From NCBI RefSeq assembly GCF_002950945.1, contig NZ_CP012673.1:9252501-9316500 (forward strand): 64,000 nt of DNA, written 5' to 3'. The notes below the pieces were generated by a model. It was not told the origin of the DNA, made no database searches, and worked only from the letters and a program-made list of their open reading frames with translations. Made by a program: the position numbers and the translations under genes. This DNA is from Sorangium cellulosum (lineage in GTDB: Bacteria > Myxococcota_A > Polyangia > Polyangiales > Polyangiaceae). Shown piece after piece: positions 1 to 8,540 of the stretch. The stretch's first letter is position 1; each line of letters begins with the position of its first letter.

Positions 1-318
1 CACCAGGCGATCGCCCACGTGGAGACCTGCCTCTCGATGTGCGCCGAGCTCGGCGAGCGCTTCTTCGAGGTGGAGCTCTTGCGGCGCCGCGCGCGCTACG
101 AGATACGGCTCCCGGAGCCCGATCGGGACGCCGTCCGCGAGCTGCTCGCCCGGGCTCGCCAGCTGGCCGGCGAGCGAGGCATGCACCGCTTCGAGGCCGC
201 GGCGATCCAGGAGCATCGGCGTATCTTCGGGGATGACGCCGCGCTCGTGCGCCGATTGACGCAGCTCCACGAATCGTTTCCTGATCTGAAATTGCTTTCA
301 CCGAGGAGTGAACCATGA
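1..318 (+). CDS. C-terminal tail of probable TOMM-system kinase/cyclase fusion protein (partial)
   Basis: The reading frame is open from the first base and stops at 316-318, so only about 105 C-terminal residues are visible. They are helical and TPR-like. The segment GERFFEVELLRRRARYEI resembles the end of the long TPR tail found in bacterial cyclase/ATPase multidomain proteins. The stop overlaps the next start (ATGA at 315-318), so the gene is translationally coupled to the TOMM precursor. Family knowledge: Sorangium and Burkholderia TOMM loci carry a protein of about 1350 residues with an N-terminal Ser/Thr kinase, a cyclase homology domain and a long tail, next to exactly this precursor type and a fused cyclodehydratase. 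The identity rests mainly on this context, because the kinase and cyclase domains lie off the left edge. Confidence 0.6.
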   Translation, partial: HQAIAHVETCLSMCAELGERFFEVELLRRRARYEIRLPEPDRDAVRELLARARQLAGERGMHRFEAAAIQEHRRIFGDDAALVRRLTQLHESFPDLKLLSPRSEP

Positions 319-1100
319 CAATCGAGCCCTCCAAAGCATGGGAGAACGGCGGAACAGGCAGCGCCGCCCCCTTTCCCCGCCTGCGCACCGCCTACCTGCG
401 AGCCATCGCTCGCGCCTGGCGCGACCCGTCCTTCCTGGAGCAGCTGGTCAGGAAGTCCAAGGACGACCCTTATGGCGTCCTCCCCTTCCTCGAGAAGGAA
501 TATCGCTTCAGGTTCCCCTTCAACGTGAAATTCGCCATCTCCGACGATCCCAGGCCGCAGTGGCGGCCGAACGAGATGCTTGGCTGGCTCGCCGACGGTG
601 ACGAGATCGACATCACCTTGCCGGGCCCTCCGGCGCTGCGCAAGGTGCGCGTCCACGACGACTCCTTGACGACGCTCGCGGACGCCATCGCCCTGTATTG
701 CCAGTGGTTCCCGTCCATGCTCGGTCCGCCGAGGGACGGGGTAAGCCAGCCGCCCGATGATTTCGCCGAGTTCGGAGTGCTCACGGCCCGCCTCCTCGCG
801 ATGATGTGGGGCGATGAGAAATTCAAAGAGCAGCTCCTCGGCGAGAGGGACGCTCGGCGCCTCGTGCAAGCAGCGATGGGCGTCATCGTCCACTGGAACT
901 TCAATCTGAAGTTCTCCTACCTCGACTGGGACGAGTTCTGGAACGACATCGATTATCAGGGGCAACCCGAGGGCACGATCCCCGCTCGGGTGAAGATCAC
1001 CGTCAACATCCCTCAGAATCCCCCGGACGATGCCGTCTGGCCGGTCGCCCTCGCCGCGTACAACGACACGGGTCCCCAGTACCCCTTCACCTGCGCGTGA
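315..1100 (+). CDS. TOMM precursor peptide with duplicated nitrile-hydratase-like leader
   Basis: This is a 261-residue precursor of a ribosomally made, post-translationally modified peptide. The start has a GAGGAG ribosome site at 303-308 and overlaps the upstream stop by four bases. Two related segments are visible, about 25-105 (LEQLVRKSKDDP, then FPFNVKF) and about 155-235 (FKEQLLGERDAR, then HWNFNLKF). Each ends in an I-TLP or I-TVN strand, like the nitrile-hydratase-alpha-derived leaders. The tail is short and ends TGPQYPFTCA, with Thr259 and Cys260 next to last as the obvious heterocyclisation candidates. Length and architecture fit the BMA_0021/BMA_0022-type TOMM bacteriocin family (TIGR03795). 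That family is known beside a kinase/cyclase fusion and a docking-YcaO fusion, as here. Where the leader is cut is not evident. Confidence 0.8.
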   Translation: MTIEPSKAWENGGTGSAAPFPRLRTAYLRAIARAWRDPSFLEQLVRKSKDDPYGVLPFLEKEYRFRFPFNVKFAISDDPRPQWRPNEMLGWLADGDEIDITLPGPPALRKVRVHDDSLTTLADAIALYCQWFPSMLGPPRDGVSQPPDDFAEFGVLTARLLAMMWGDEKFKEQLLGERDARRLVQAAMGVIVHWNFNLKFSYLDWDEFWNDIDYQGQPEGTIPARVKITVNIPQNPPDDAVWPVALAAYNDTGPQYPFTCA

Positions 1101-1226
1101 CCTCGCGACGCCGTCTGGACGGGGAGCGGAGCGGACGCTCGCGCGATCCCACGCCGCCGGACGAGCGGCGGCGCGTCCTCTGCACCGCATGGCGGTCCGA
1201 ACATCTACTTGTAGGAAGACGGTAGC

Positions 1227-2414
1227 GTGCGCAACGGGATTGCGATCATCGACATCGACCGCCACGTCATGGAGCCCATGGGGTTGTGGCCGGAGTACCT
1301 GCCGGCGAAGTACCGCGACGTCGCGCCGGACGTCCGCCCCCTCGCGCCGCCAGACGAGCCCCTCGGGGCTCGCCTGGCCCGGCTGGGAGACCATGCCCTC
1401 TTGCCGACCCCGCCGGTGGTCACGGTCGGTGGGAAGCCCATCTGCCGCGGGATGACCGAGGTGGGCTACATCGAGGTCGGGCTCCACGCGGAGGAGCACC
1501 GCCGCGAGCTGATCGCGGCGGAGACGGCGGCCGGCCAGCTCGCAACGATGGACGCGGCGGGCGTCGACGTCGCCGTGCTGCACCCGACCTACACGGGGTT
1601 TCTGGTCTATGACGAGGAGATCGACGCGGACCGCTCCCGCGCCTATGCGAGGGCCTATAACCGCTGGCTCGCGGACCAGTGCCGGCGAGACCCGACCCGG
1701 CTCAAGGGGGCCGCGCTCATCTCGCGCCACGACCCCGCGCAGATGGTCGCGGACCTCGACGCCGGCCTCGCGGACGGCCTCAGCGCCGCCGTGGTCCGGC
1801 CGAACCCGGTCCGCGGGAGGACCCTCGGCGCGCCGGAGCTCGGGCCCTTCTTCGCGGCCTGCGAGGCGAACGACATCCCGCTGCTGCTGCACGAAGGGAC
1901 GCACACGCGCGTGCAGACGGCCGGCGCCTCGCGCTTCCAGACGCACTTCGCTCAGCATGCCTGCTCCCACCCGCTCGAGGCGATGATGGCGTTCCTCGCC
2001 CTGCTCGAAGGAGGCGTGTTCGAGCGCCATCCGGGCCTCCGCGTCGGCTTCCTCGAGTCGGGCTGCGGGTGGCTGCCCTACTGGCTCTGGCGCCTCGACG
2101 AGATCGAGTATGCGCAGCTGAGCAACGAGGTCAGCGGCCGCGTGAACCGGCGCCCCTCGAGCTACTTCCGCCGCCAGTGCTGGATCGCCTTCGAGCCGGG
2201 CGAGGCGATGCTCGCGCACAGCGTCGGCGCCATCGGCGAGGATCGCGTCGTCTTCGGCACGGACTTCCCCCACGTCGACCACGATCCCACGATCGTCGCC
2301 AGGTTGTTCGACGGCGGCGCGCCGCTCCCCGGCGAGGTGCTCCGGGCAGCCCTGTGGGACAACCCGGCGCGGCTCATGGGGCTGTCGGAAGCGGCGCGCC
2401 CGCGCGGCGCGTGA
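1227..2414 (+). CDS. Metal-dependent amidohydrolase (amidohydrolase-2 TIM barrel) in the TOMM operon
   Basis: A 395-residue protein with a GTG start preceded by AGGAAG at 1213-1218. The N-terminal metal motif is DIDRH (Asp11, His13; a D-x-H form of the usual H-x-H). Further family marks are VLHPTY, LLLHEGTHTR (a probable metal-ligand His), a Glu in GFLESGCGWLPYWLWRLDE, and FGTDFPH near the C terminus with the conserved Asp. This layout matches the ACMSD/OH-DDVA-meta-cleavage-type amidohydrolases, which hydrolyse or decarboxylate small aromatic or amide substrates. It sits 126 bp after the precursor and 34 bp before the YcaO gene on the same strand, so it is probably co-transcribed. A role in tailoring or leader processing of the peptide is inference; no TOMM step is established for this family. 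It ends in a low-complexity ARPRGA tail. Confidence 0.8.
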   Translation: MRNGIAIIDIDRHVMEPMGLWPEYLPAKYRDVAPDVRPLAPPDEPLGARLARLGDHALLPTPPVVTVGGKPICRGMTEVGYIEVGLHAEEHRRELIAAETAAGQLATMDAAGVDVAVLHPTYTGFLVYDEEIDADRSRAYARAYNRWLADQCRRDPTRLKGAALISRHDPAQMVADLDAGLADGLSAAVVRPNPVRGRTLGAPELGPFFAACEANDIPLLLHEGTHTRVQTAGASRFQTHFAQHACSHPLEAMMAFLALLEGGVFERHPGLRVGFLESGCGWLPYWLWRLDEIEYAQLSNEVSGRVNRRPSSYFRRQCWIAFEPGEAMLAHSVGAIGEDRVVFGTDFPHVDHDPTIVARLFDGGAPLPGEVLRAALWDNPARLMGLSEAARPRGA

Positions 2415-2448
2415 ACGAGCGCGAGGCCGACCCGCGGAAGGACCGACG

Positions 2449-4674
2449 ATGGACGCTCTGGAGCTGAGCCAGGTGCTGGCGTGGAAGCCCACCTTGCGTG
2501 TCGAGCGCGCCGATGACGGCGTGGTCTTCCTGATCGGCGAGCGGGAGCGCTTCGTCCTCTCCGGGGCACGTATGGCCGAGGTGGCCATGCTCGTCGACGG
2601 CCAGCGCACCGTGGACGATATCGTGTGCGCCGTGCGCCCTCGGATCTCCGAGCCGGAGGCGCTGTACACCTTGAGCGGGCTCGCGGCGCGCGGTTATCTG
2701 GTCCCCGCAGCGCCAGAGCTCCCCTCCGAGCGCGCGGCGTTCTGGCGCGGGGTGGGCCTTGACGGCGAGGCGGCCGCCGAGGCCCTGAGCCGCACCCCCG
2801 TGTCGGTCCTGGCCCTCGGCGAAGCCGCTGCCGCCGGGTGGATGACCGAGGCGCTCGAACAGGCGGGCGTGCGGATCGACGGCGAGGCGGCCGTGCGGGT
2901 GGTCGTGAGCGACGACCCCCTGCGGCCCGAGCTGGCCTCGATCAACCGCCGCGCGCTGCGCGAAGGGACGCCCTGGTTCCTGATCAAGCCCGCCGGCGTG
3001 CAGCCGCTCATCGGGCCCCTCTTCGAGCCAGGCGCCGGCCCCTGCTGGGACTGCCTGGCGTTCTGGATGCGCCAGAACCGCCCGGTCGAGGAGCTCTTGC
3101 GCCGGCGCCGGGGGCACGAGCGCCACGTCGCTCCCCCCAGGGCGGCCACCGAGGCGAGCGTGCGGACCGCCTGCGGGCTCGGCGCCCTGGCCATCGCCCG
3201 CGCGCTCGCCAGGGGGGATACAAGCGCCGCCCATGCGCTCAGCTCCCGGGTGCTCGCCCTCGACCTGGCCACCTTGCAGACCACCACGCACGCGGTCGTC
3301 CGGAGGCCGCAATGCCCGACGTGCGGAGATCCGGGGCGGATGGCGGCCGTCGGCGAGCGCCCGATCGAGCTGCAGCCGGTCGAGAAGGCGCATTACGAGG
3401 ACGGCGGATACCGCCGGCAGGCCCCGCGGCGGACCTACGAGCGTTATCAGCACCTCGTCAGCCCGATCACGGGCGCCGTGACCCACCTCGTGCCGATGCC
3501 GGGACGGGACACCGAGCTCCGCGCCGTGTACGCGTCCGGTTACCTGGTCTGTCCTCGGGACGGCGTGCCGCAGACCAACGTCTTCGACAAGGGCTGCGCC
3601 GGCAAGGGGCGCGGCGCGGACCAGGCCAGGGTGAGCGCGCTCTGCGAGGCGCTCGAGCGTTACAGCGGCGTATACCAGGGGGACGAGGCGCGCGTCCGCG
3701 CCAGCAAGAATGAGCTCGGCGCGTCGGCCCTGGCGGCCGGCGATCTGTTGAACTTCAGCGAGGCCCAATATCGCGCGCGCGATCGGCTCAACGCGCAGGC
3801 GGCGGATCGACGCCAGCGGGTGCCCGAGCCGTTTGACCCCAGCGTCCCGATGGACTGGACTCCGGCCTGGTCGCTGAGCCGGCGCGAGCGGCGTTATGTG
3901 CCGCTCGCCTACTGCTACGCCGAGGCTCCGGCCGAGAGCGGCGCCGCGTTCTGCGGCCCGTCCAGCAACGGCGTGGCGGCCGGCACCTGCCTCGAGGAGG
4001 CCCTGTTGCAAGGCCTGCTCGAGCTGGTGGAGCGCGACGCCGCCGCGATCTGGTGGTACAACCGGCTCGCTCGCCCGGCCATCGATCTCGATGGCTTCGC
4101 GGATCCGTACTTCGAGGCCCTCCAGGCCGACTACGCTCGTCTCGGCTGGGCCGTCTGGGTGCTCGATCTGACCCACGACCTCGGCATCCCCACCTGCGTG
4201 GCGCTCGCCCACGAGGCCCGGGCGGATCGGTTCGCCCTCGGGTTCGGCTGCCACCTCGACCCGCGCCTCGCCGTGCAGCGATCGCTCACCGAGCTGAACC
4301 AGCTCTTCGATCCCGCCGGCGCCCGCCGGGCGCCGTGGGACCTCGAGCGGCTGCCCGACCGCGTGTACCTCTTCCCCGACCCCGAGCTGCCGCGGGTCGC
4401 CGCCGAGCGCCTGCCGCGGCTCGGCGGCGCCGATCTGCGCGCCGACATCCAGGAATGCATGAGGCGCCTCGACGGGGCGGGCCTGGAGCTCGTCGCGGTG
4501 GACAAGACCCGCCCCGACATCGGCTTGCCCGTGGTCCAGGTGATCGTCCCGGGGTTGCGCCACTTCTGGCCTCGATTCGGCCCGGGGAGGCTCTACCAGG
4601 TGCCGTGCGCGCAGGGATGGCTGGCCCGCCCGCTCGACGAAGGCGAGCTCAATCCGGTCCCTCTGTTCGTCTAG
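2449..4674 (+). CDS. Fused TOMM leader-docking scaffold / YcaO cyclodehydratase
   Basis: A 741-residue fusion of the two subunits that convert Cys/Ser/Thr into azolines. Residues 1-85 look like a winged-helix leader-binding (RRE-like) region (VLSGARMAEVAMLVDG). About 90-300 is a reduced E1/ThiF-like docking domain with a zinc tetrad, CWDC (199-202) and CPTC (289-292). From about 315 to the end is the YcaO domain, with the ATP-site signature SALCEALER at 396-404 and the second acidic motif LLQGLLELVERDA about 150 residues later. The C terminus is NPVPLFV, a shortened version of the Pro-rich tail of azoline-forming YcaOs. The start is ATG 2449 with GGAAGGAC just upstream. This is the enzymatic core of the cluster. 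No SagB-like azoline oxidase is seen downstream, so the product could stay at the azoline stage unless an oxidase lies left of the window. Confidence 0.93.
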   Translation: MDALELSQVLAWKPTLRVERADDGVVFLIGERERFVLSGARMAEVAMLVDGQRTVDDIVCAVRPRISEPEALYTLSGLAARGYLVPAAPELPSERAAFWRGVGLDGEAAAEALSRTPVSVLALGEAAAAGWMTEALEQAGVRIDGEAAVRVVVSDDPLRPELASINRRALREGTPWFLIKPAGVQPLIGPLFEPGAGPCWDCLAFWMRQNRPVEELLRRRRGHERHVAPPRAATEASVRTACGLGALAIARALARGDTSAAHALSSRVLALDLATLQTTTHAVVRRPQCPTCGDPGRMAAVGERPIELQPVEKAHYEDGGYRRQAPRRTYERYQHLVSPITGAVTHLVPMPGRDTELRAVYASGYLVCPRDGVPQTNVFDKGCAGKGRGADQARVSALCEALERYSGVYQGDEARVRASKNELGASALAAGDLLNFSEAQYRARDRLNAQAADRRQRVPEPFDPSVPMDWTPAWSLSRRERRYVPLAYCYAEAPAESGAAFCGPSSNGVAAGTCLEEALLQGLLELVERDAAAIWWYNRLARPAIDLDGFADPYFEALQADYARLGWAVWVLDLTHDLGIPTCVALAHEARADRFALGFGCHLDPRLAVQRSLTELNQLFDPAGARRAPWDLERLPDRVYLFPDPELPRVAAERLPRLGGADLRADIQECMRRLDGAGLELVAVDKTRPDIGLPVVQVIVPGLRHFWPRFGPGRLYQVPCAQGWLARPLDEGELNPVPLFV

Positions 4675-4959
4675 CCGCCGAGGCGCTGCGCCGGGGCGCG
4701 AGGGGGCAGGGCGGCCGGACGCCCGCCGTGTCCCGAAGGGACGCAGCGCGTCCGGGAGGGACGCAGGGCCGTCGAGAAAGAAATCCTCGCGAGGCCGTCG
4801 TCCCCCTGTGCCCCTCTCTCGGCGCGCGCACGCAGGGGCATCCCCGGAAGTCCACCTCAGTTTTCATGGGTGGCATACGTTGTGCTGGTTCACAGCGCTG
4901 ACCAGCAAGAGGCCACCCTGTTCGGGTTATCAGCTCATACGAGGAGAAGAGGAGAGCCT

Positions 4960-6522
4960 GTGGAAAGGAACACTGTGTCACGCGCTTGTCGTGGAAGCTC
5001 AATGAAGGGACGCACCCGTGCGCAGAGCACCGCGCGTCGTCGTCCGATCGCCGTCGCAGCTTGCGTCGGCCTGTTATTGACCTTGCTGGCCGCTGGCGGC
5101 GAGGCCGTCGCCGCCCCGGTCACGGTCACCAACGGAGTGCAGTTCACCGACACCGCCGGCAACGTGGTGCGCGGGCACGACGGCGGCATGATCAAGGTGG
5201 GCCAGTACTACTACTGGTTCGGCGCGAACCCCCACTCCGACAACAGATTCCAGCACATCTCGGTGTATCGCTCGACCGACCTGCATACCTGGGAGTTTCG
5301 CAGGCACGTGCTGACCGAGGCCTCGGCCCCCGGAGTGAAGAATCTCCAGCGGCCCAAGGTCATCTACAACGCCCGCACCCGGCAGTTCGTGATGTTCATG
5401 CGCAAGGAGAACCACCCACACCCCTTGGAGGAGAACCGGGTCGGGATCGCCACGTCGCCCACGGTGGACGGCGACTACACATACCGGCGCGACTTCCGAC
5501 CCCTCAAGGAACCCTCCTTCGACGTGAGCGTGTTCCAGGATGATGATCGCGACCGCACGGCGTACCTGATCTCGACGACCGGTAACGACCAGCAGCACCT
5601 CACCATCTACCGCCTGACCCCCGACTACCTCTATGTCGCCGCCAGGGAGCTCGTTCTCTCCAACGTCACCCGGGAAGCGCAGACGATGTTCAAGCGCCAC
5701 GGCGTCTACTTCCTGTTGACCTCGGGCGTCACCGGCTGGCAGCCCAACCAGACCAAGTACGCCACCGCGACCAGCATCAAAGGCCCTTGGAGCGCCATGG
5801 CAAACCTCGGCGACCGCATCACCTACGGCTCGCAGCCCACGTTCGTCCTGCCGATCCAGGGCAGCAACACGACCTCCTACCTCTACATGGGCGACCGGCA
5901 TGGGAACGCCTGGGACGGCAACATCAACGACAGCGAGCACGTCTGGCTGCCGCTCCAGTTCCCGACCAACAGGACGCTGTCGATGCGCTGGCACCCGCGG
6001 GTCTCCATCGACACCACGACCGGCGAGGTGAGCGGCGTCGGCTCCGGACCCGCGTACGAGGAGCTGCGACCCCAGCACAAGACGGACGAGTGCCTGGCTG
6101 TGCGGCGCTTCACCAATGGCTCCGTAGTCGATGACAGCCAGGCGAATGGCAACGGGGTAGGGGTGATCCTGCGACCCTGCGGCTCCGCCGCGACCCAGAA
6201 CCAGCACTGGCAAGTGCTCCACCTGGGAGCCGGCTACCACCGGATCGTCGCCCGGCACAGCCACAAGTGCCTCACCGTGCCGTCGTCGTCCACCGCCGAC
6301 GACACACGGGTGACACAGTCGACCTGCGGCACCGGCGAGAACCAGCAGTGGAAGATCACCGACCTCCCCGGAGGCGACTTCCGGATCACCGCTCGGCACA
6401 GCGGCAAGTGCCTGACCATCCGCTACGATCCGGACATCAAGGGCGGGAAGGCCATCCAGTTCACCTGCGAGGGCACCGCCAACCAGCGGTGGAAGCGAGC
6501 CGGCGCCCCCTACTCACCCTAG
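4960..6522 (+). CDS. Secreted GH43 exo-beta-1,3-galactanase-like enzyme with C-terminal ricin/CBM13 lectin
   Basis: The preferred start is GTG 4960, which follows a strong AGGAGAAGAGGAG track; ATG 5002 is the alternative. An Arg-rich n-region, a hydrophobic core (VGLLLTLLAAGGEAVAA) and Ala-x-Ala form a signal peptide. The catalytic part has a five-blade beta-propeller look: MIKVGQYYYWFGAN, LQRPKVIYN, SVFQDDDRDRTAYLI, REAQTMFKRHGVYFLLTSG and YLYMGDRHGN. These match GH43 enzymes of the 1,3-galactanase branch. The last 140 residues hold three Q-x-W repeats (QHW, QQW, QRW) of an R-type lectin domain. The likely substrate is a galactan or arabinogalactan side chain outside the cell. The closest-looking architecture is actinobacterial, and the C-ending, ACC/GTC-rich codon style differs somewhat from neighbouring genes, so horizontal transfer is possible. 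No partner genes adjoin it. Confidence 0.85.
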   Translation: MERNTVSRACRGSSMKGRTRAQSTARRRPIAVAACVGLLLTLLAAGGEAVAAPVTVTNGVQFTDTAGNVVRGHDGGMIKVGQYYYWFGANPHSDNRFQHISVYRSTDLHTWEFRRHVLTEASAPGVKNLQRPKVIYNARTRQFVMFMRKENHPHPLEENRVGIATSPTVDGDYTYRRDFRPLKEPSFDVSVFQDDDRDRTAYLISTTGNDQQHLTIYRLTPDYLYVAARELVLSNVTREAQTMFKRHGVYFLLTSGVTGWQPNQTKYATATSIKGPWSAMANLGDRITYGSQPTFVLPIQGSNTTSYLYMGDRHGNAWDGNINDSEHVWLPLQFPTNRTLSMRWHPRVSIDTTTGEVSGVGSGPAYEELRPQHKTDECLAVRRFTNGSVVDDSQANGNGVGVILRPCGSAATQNQHWQVLHLGAGYHRIVARHSHKCLTVPSSSTADDTRVTQSTCGTGENQQWKITDLPGGDFRITARHSGKCLTIRYDPDIKGGKAIQFTCEGTANQRWKRAGAPYSP

Positions 6523-6994
6523 GGCCAATGCCGCGTCGAACCGGCGGCCCGGAGCTGCGAACCATTGATCTGGCTCGGCAGCGCTCCCCGCTCCCCGGCG
6601 GCAGGAACCGGAGCGCCGGCAGGAGCGCCGGGCGAGCCCCCTCCTCGCTGCTACCGCCGCCGTTCGGGCGATGCTCGACGCCGCGGCTAGCTAGCGGCCT
6701 CGGGCGCCGGCGACCTCCGGGGCGCCACCGGCGGCTGCTCGGGTTGCCGGTGGCACCGGAGGGGCGAGCGAGCTCGGGCCGGTCGTCGAGCCCGCCGCTC
6801 GCGTCGACTGGCTGCCGGAGCCTCGCCGCTCGCCGGCGCCCGCAGGCTCTGCTGCGATCGCCCACGCTCCGTGTGTGCTGCCGAAGCGCCCCTGAGGCCT
6901 CCGGGAAAGCGGGGACATCGGGGATCGGGCCCCAGCTGGACTTCTTGTCCTCCGTGCGGTAAGGCTGCGTAAACGACGCTGGGGGTGTATCCGG
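6523..6994. other. Intergenic region without recognisable gene
   Basis: 472 bp between the galactanase gene and the RCC1 lipoprotein gene. Frames that stay open here are low-complexity Arg/Ala/Pro products of the G+C bias and show no start signal. No clear hairpin or promoter stands out. Confidence 0.5.
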
Positions 6995-8443
6995 ATGCAT
7001 GAGGTGAAGGGGAACACCCAGACGCGACCGAACTTCTGCTCCTTTCTCGTCGTCGCCGCCACCCTCGCTGCGGCGGCAGGATGCTCCGCGCAAGACCGGC
7101 GTTTCTCGGACAGCGGAACGGGTGGCGGTTCGATCGATGCGCAGGGCGGCGGAGGCGCCGGCGCGTCCGGCGGGGGCGGCGCGGGCGCGTCCGGCGGGGG
7201 CGCGTCCGGTGGTGGGGGCGGTGGTGATCCTGGATGCCAGATCCCGCCAGACAGCCCCACGCTCGCCGACGCCATCATGGTGGCTGCGGGCGACAGCCAT
7301 ACGTGCGCGATCCGGCATGACGGCTCTCTCTACTGCTGGGGGGACAACTCGTTCGGCCAGCTGGGTGTTCCGCAGGCGATGGCGGTCTCCTCGAGCACGC
7401 CGGTGAGAGTGCTTTTCCCCGCGTCGCTCGGCACGGCGACGATCACGCAGATCGCGTTGACCGAGCGGGCGACCTTCGCGATCGACAGCCAGCTCCGACT
7501 CTGGGCCTGGGGAAGCAACGAGACCGGGATCCTCGCGAACGGCTCCAAGGACTCGATGGCCCATGACGCCCCGGCGATCGTCAATGACGGTACGGCCCCG
7601 TTGCTCGTGCGCAAGATCGCGCCAGCGTGGTACTCGGCGTGCGCGCTCACCTCGACCAGCAGCATTTACTGCTGGGGGGCCAACCTGTTCTCGAGCCTCG
7701 GGCCGGATGCGAGCGGCGAGGAGAGCCTCGTCCCGGTGAGAGCGTTCAACTTCACCGCGACGGCCGGTCCGAGGGCCATCCTCGCGCGGGGCATCGGCTC
7801 GATAGGCAGCTGCTTCTCGACCGGGACCGCGGAGGACGGGCTGCGTTGCTGGGGCGCGATCGGCGGCGGTTATATCCTCACGAACACCTCCGCCAGCTCC
7901 CAGGGCGGCGTGAACTACAGCGCGCACATGCCGCTCATCGAGGCGGGAGCGACGCTGCCCTTCTCCGAGATCTCCTACGGCACGAACTTCGGCTGCGCGC
8001 GCGACGACGTGGGAGGCCTCTTCTGCTGGGGGACGAACAACAGTTCGGGTCAGCACGGCGCCGAGGCTCCCCCGGCCGGGACGGCGGCTGCGATCCCGGG
8101 TGTCTGGGGTCCGATGTCCACCGGCTACGTCTTCGTCTGCGCGATCGACGACCAAAGGCGGCTCCGCTGCCGTGGCAGCAACGAGCAAGGGCAGCTCGGT
8201 CGCAGCACGCCGATGATGGGCGATAATGCGCGAATGGAACCTGTCGTGCTCGGCGACGGCACCGCGCTCGCCAAGGTCGTCGCGGTGAGCGCCGGCTTCT
8301 TCCACACGTGCGCGATCGTCGAGGGGGCGTGCGGCCCCACGGGCCCTGGCCAGGTCCTGTGCTGGGGCAGAGGCACCCTGGGTCAGCTCGGCGACGGCGC
8401 CGGGACGAGCTCCGCGGTCCCCGTCGAGGTGAAGGCGCCTTGA
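6995..8443 (+). CDS. RCC1-repeat lipoprotein
   Basis: A 482-residue exported protein. The N terminus carries a hydrophobic stretch ending AATLAAAAGC, a plausible lipobox. It is followed by a Gly/Ala/Ser linker (AQGGGGAGASGGGGAGASGG) of the kind that tethers myxobacterial lipoproteins. About seven RCC1-like blades follow, recognisable as GDSHTCAI..LYCWGDNSFGQLG and variants such as SACAL..IYCWGANL, GCAR..LFCWGTNN and HTCAI..VLCWGRG. Most blades hold a Cys pair (TCAI / YCWG), which suggests one disulfide per blade outside the cytoplasm. The family forms seven-bladed propellers used for protein-protein contact; partner and function are unknown. No obvious ribosome site precedes ATG 6995. The gene stands alone and the DNA downstream is degraded. 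Confidence 0.85.
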   Translation: MHEVKGNTQTRPNFCSFLVVAATLAAAAGCSAQDRRFSDSGTGGGSIDAQGGGGAGASGGGGAGASGGGASGGGGGGDPGCQIPPDSPTLADAIMVAAGDSHTCAIRHDGSLYCWGDNSFGQLGVPQAMAVSSSTPVRVLFPASLGTATITQIALTERATFAIDSQLRLWAWGSNETGILANGSKDSMAHDAPAIVNDGTAPLLVRKIAPAWYSACALTSTSSIYCWGANLFSSLGPDASGEESLVPVRAFNFTATAGPRAILARGIGSIGSCFSTGTAEDGLRCWGAIGGGYILTNTSASSQGGVNYSAHMPLIEAGATLPFSEISYGTNFGCARDDVGGLFCWGTNNSSGQHGAEAPPAGTAAAIPGVWGPMSTGYVFVCAIDDQRRLRCRGSNEQGQLGRSTPMMGDNARMEPVVLGDGTALAKVVAVSAGFFHTCAIVEGACGPTGPGQVLCWGRGTLGQLGDGAGTSSAVPVEVKAP

Positions 8444-8540
8444 GCGCACTCTCGGACACAGGCCGCGACGCGCCCTGAACGGCCGATGTCGCGGCGCACC
8501 GGCCGGTCAGGGTGCGATCCCCTCCGCTTGCGCGCGTGTG

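Noticed and set aside
1101..1226. A second, small TOMM precursor between precursor and amidohydrolase genes
   Set aside because: No frame with ribosome site and Cys/Ser/Thr-rich tail in this 126-bp gap.
96..2669. 857-codon open frame on the minus strand opposite the TOMM genes
   Set aside because: Arg/Pro/Ala-rich low-complexity translation without domains. It is a third-position G+C shadow of the precursor and amidohydrolase genes.
2374..4563. 729-codon minus-strand frame opposite the YcaO gene
   Set aside because: Shadow frame. The plus strand has zinc Cys pairs and YcaO motifs, the minus strand has none.
6461..8449. 662-codon minus-strand frame over the RCC1 gene and its upstream gap
   Set aside because: No start signal, biased composition. 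RCC1 blades on the plus strand explain the coding signal.
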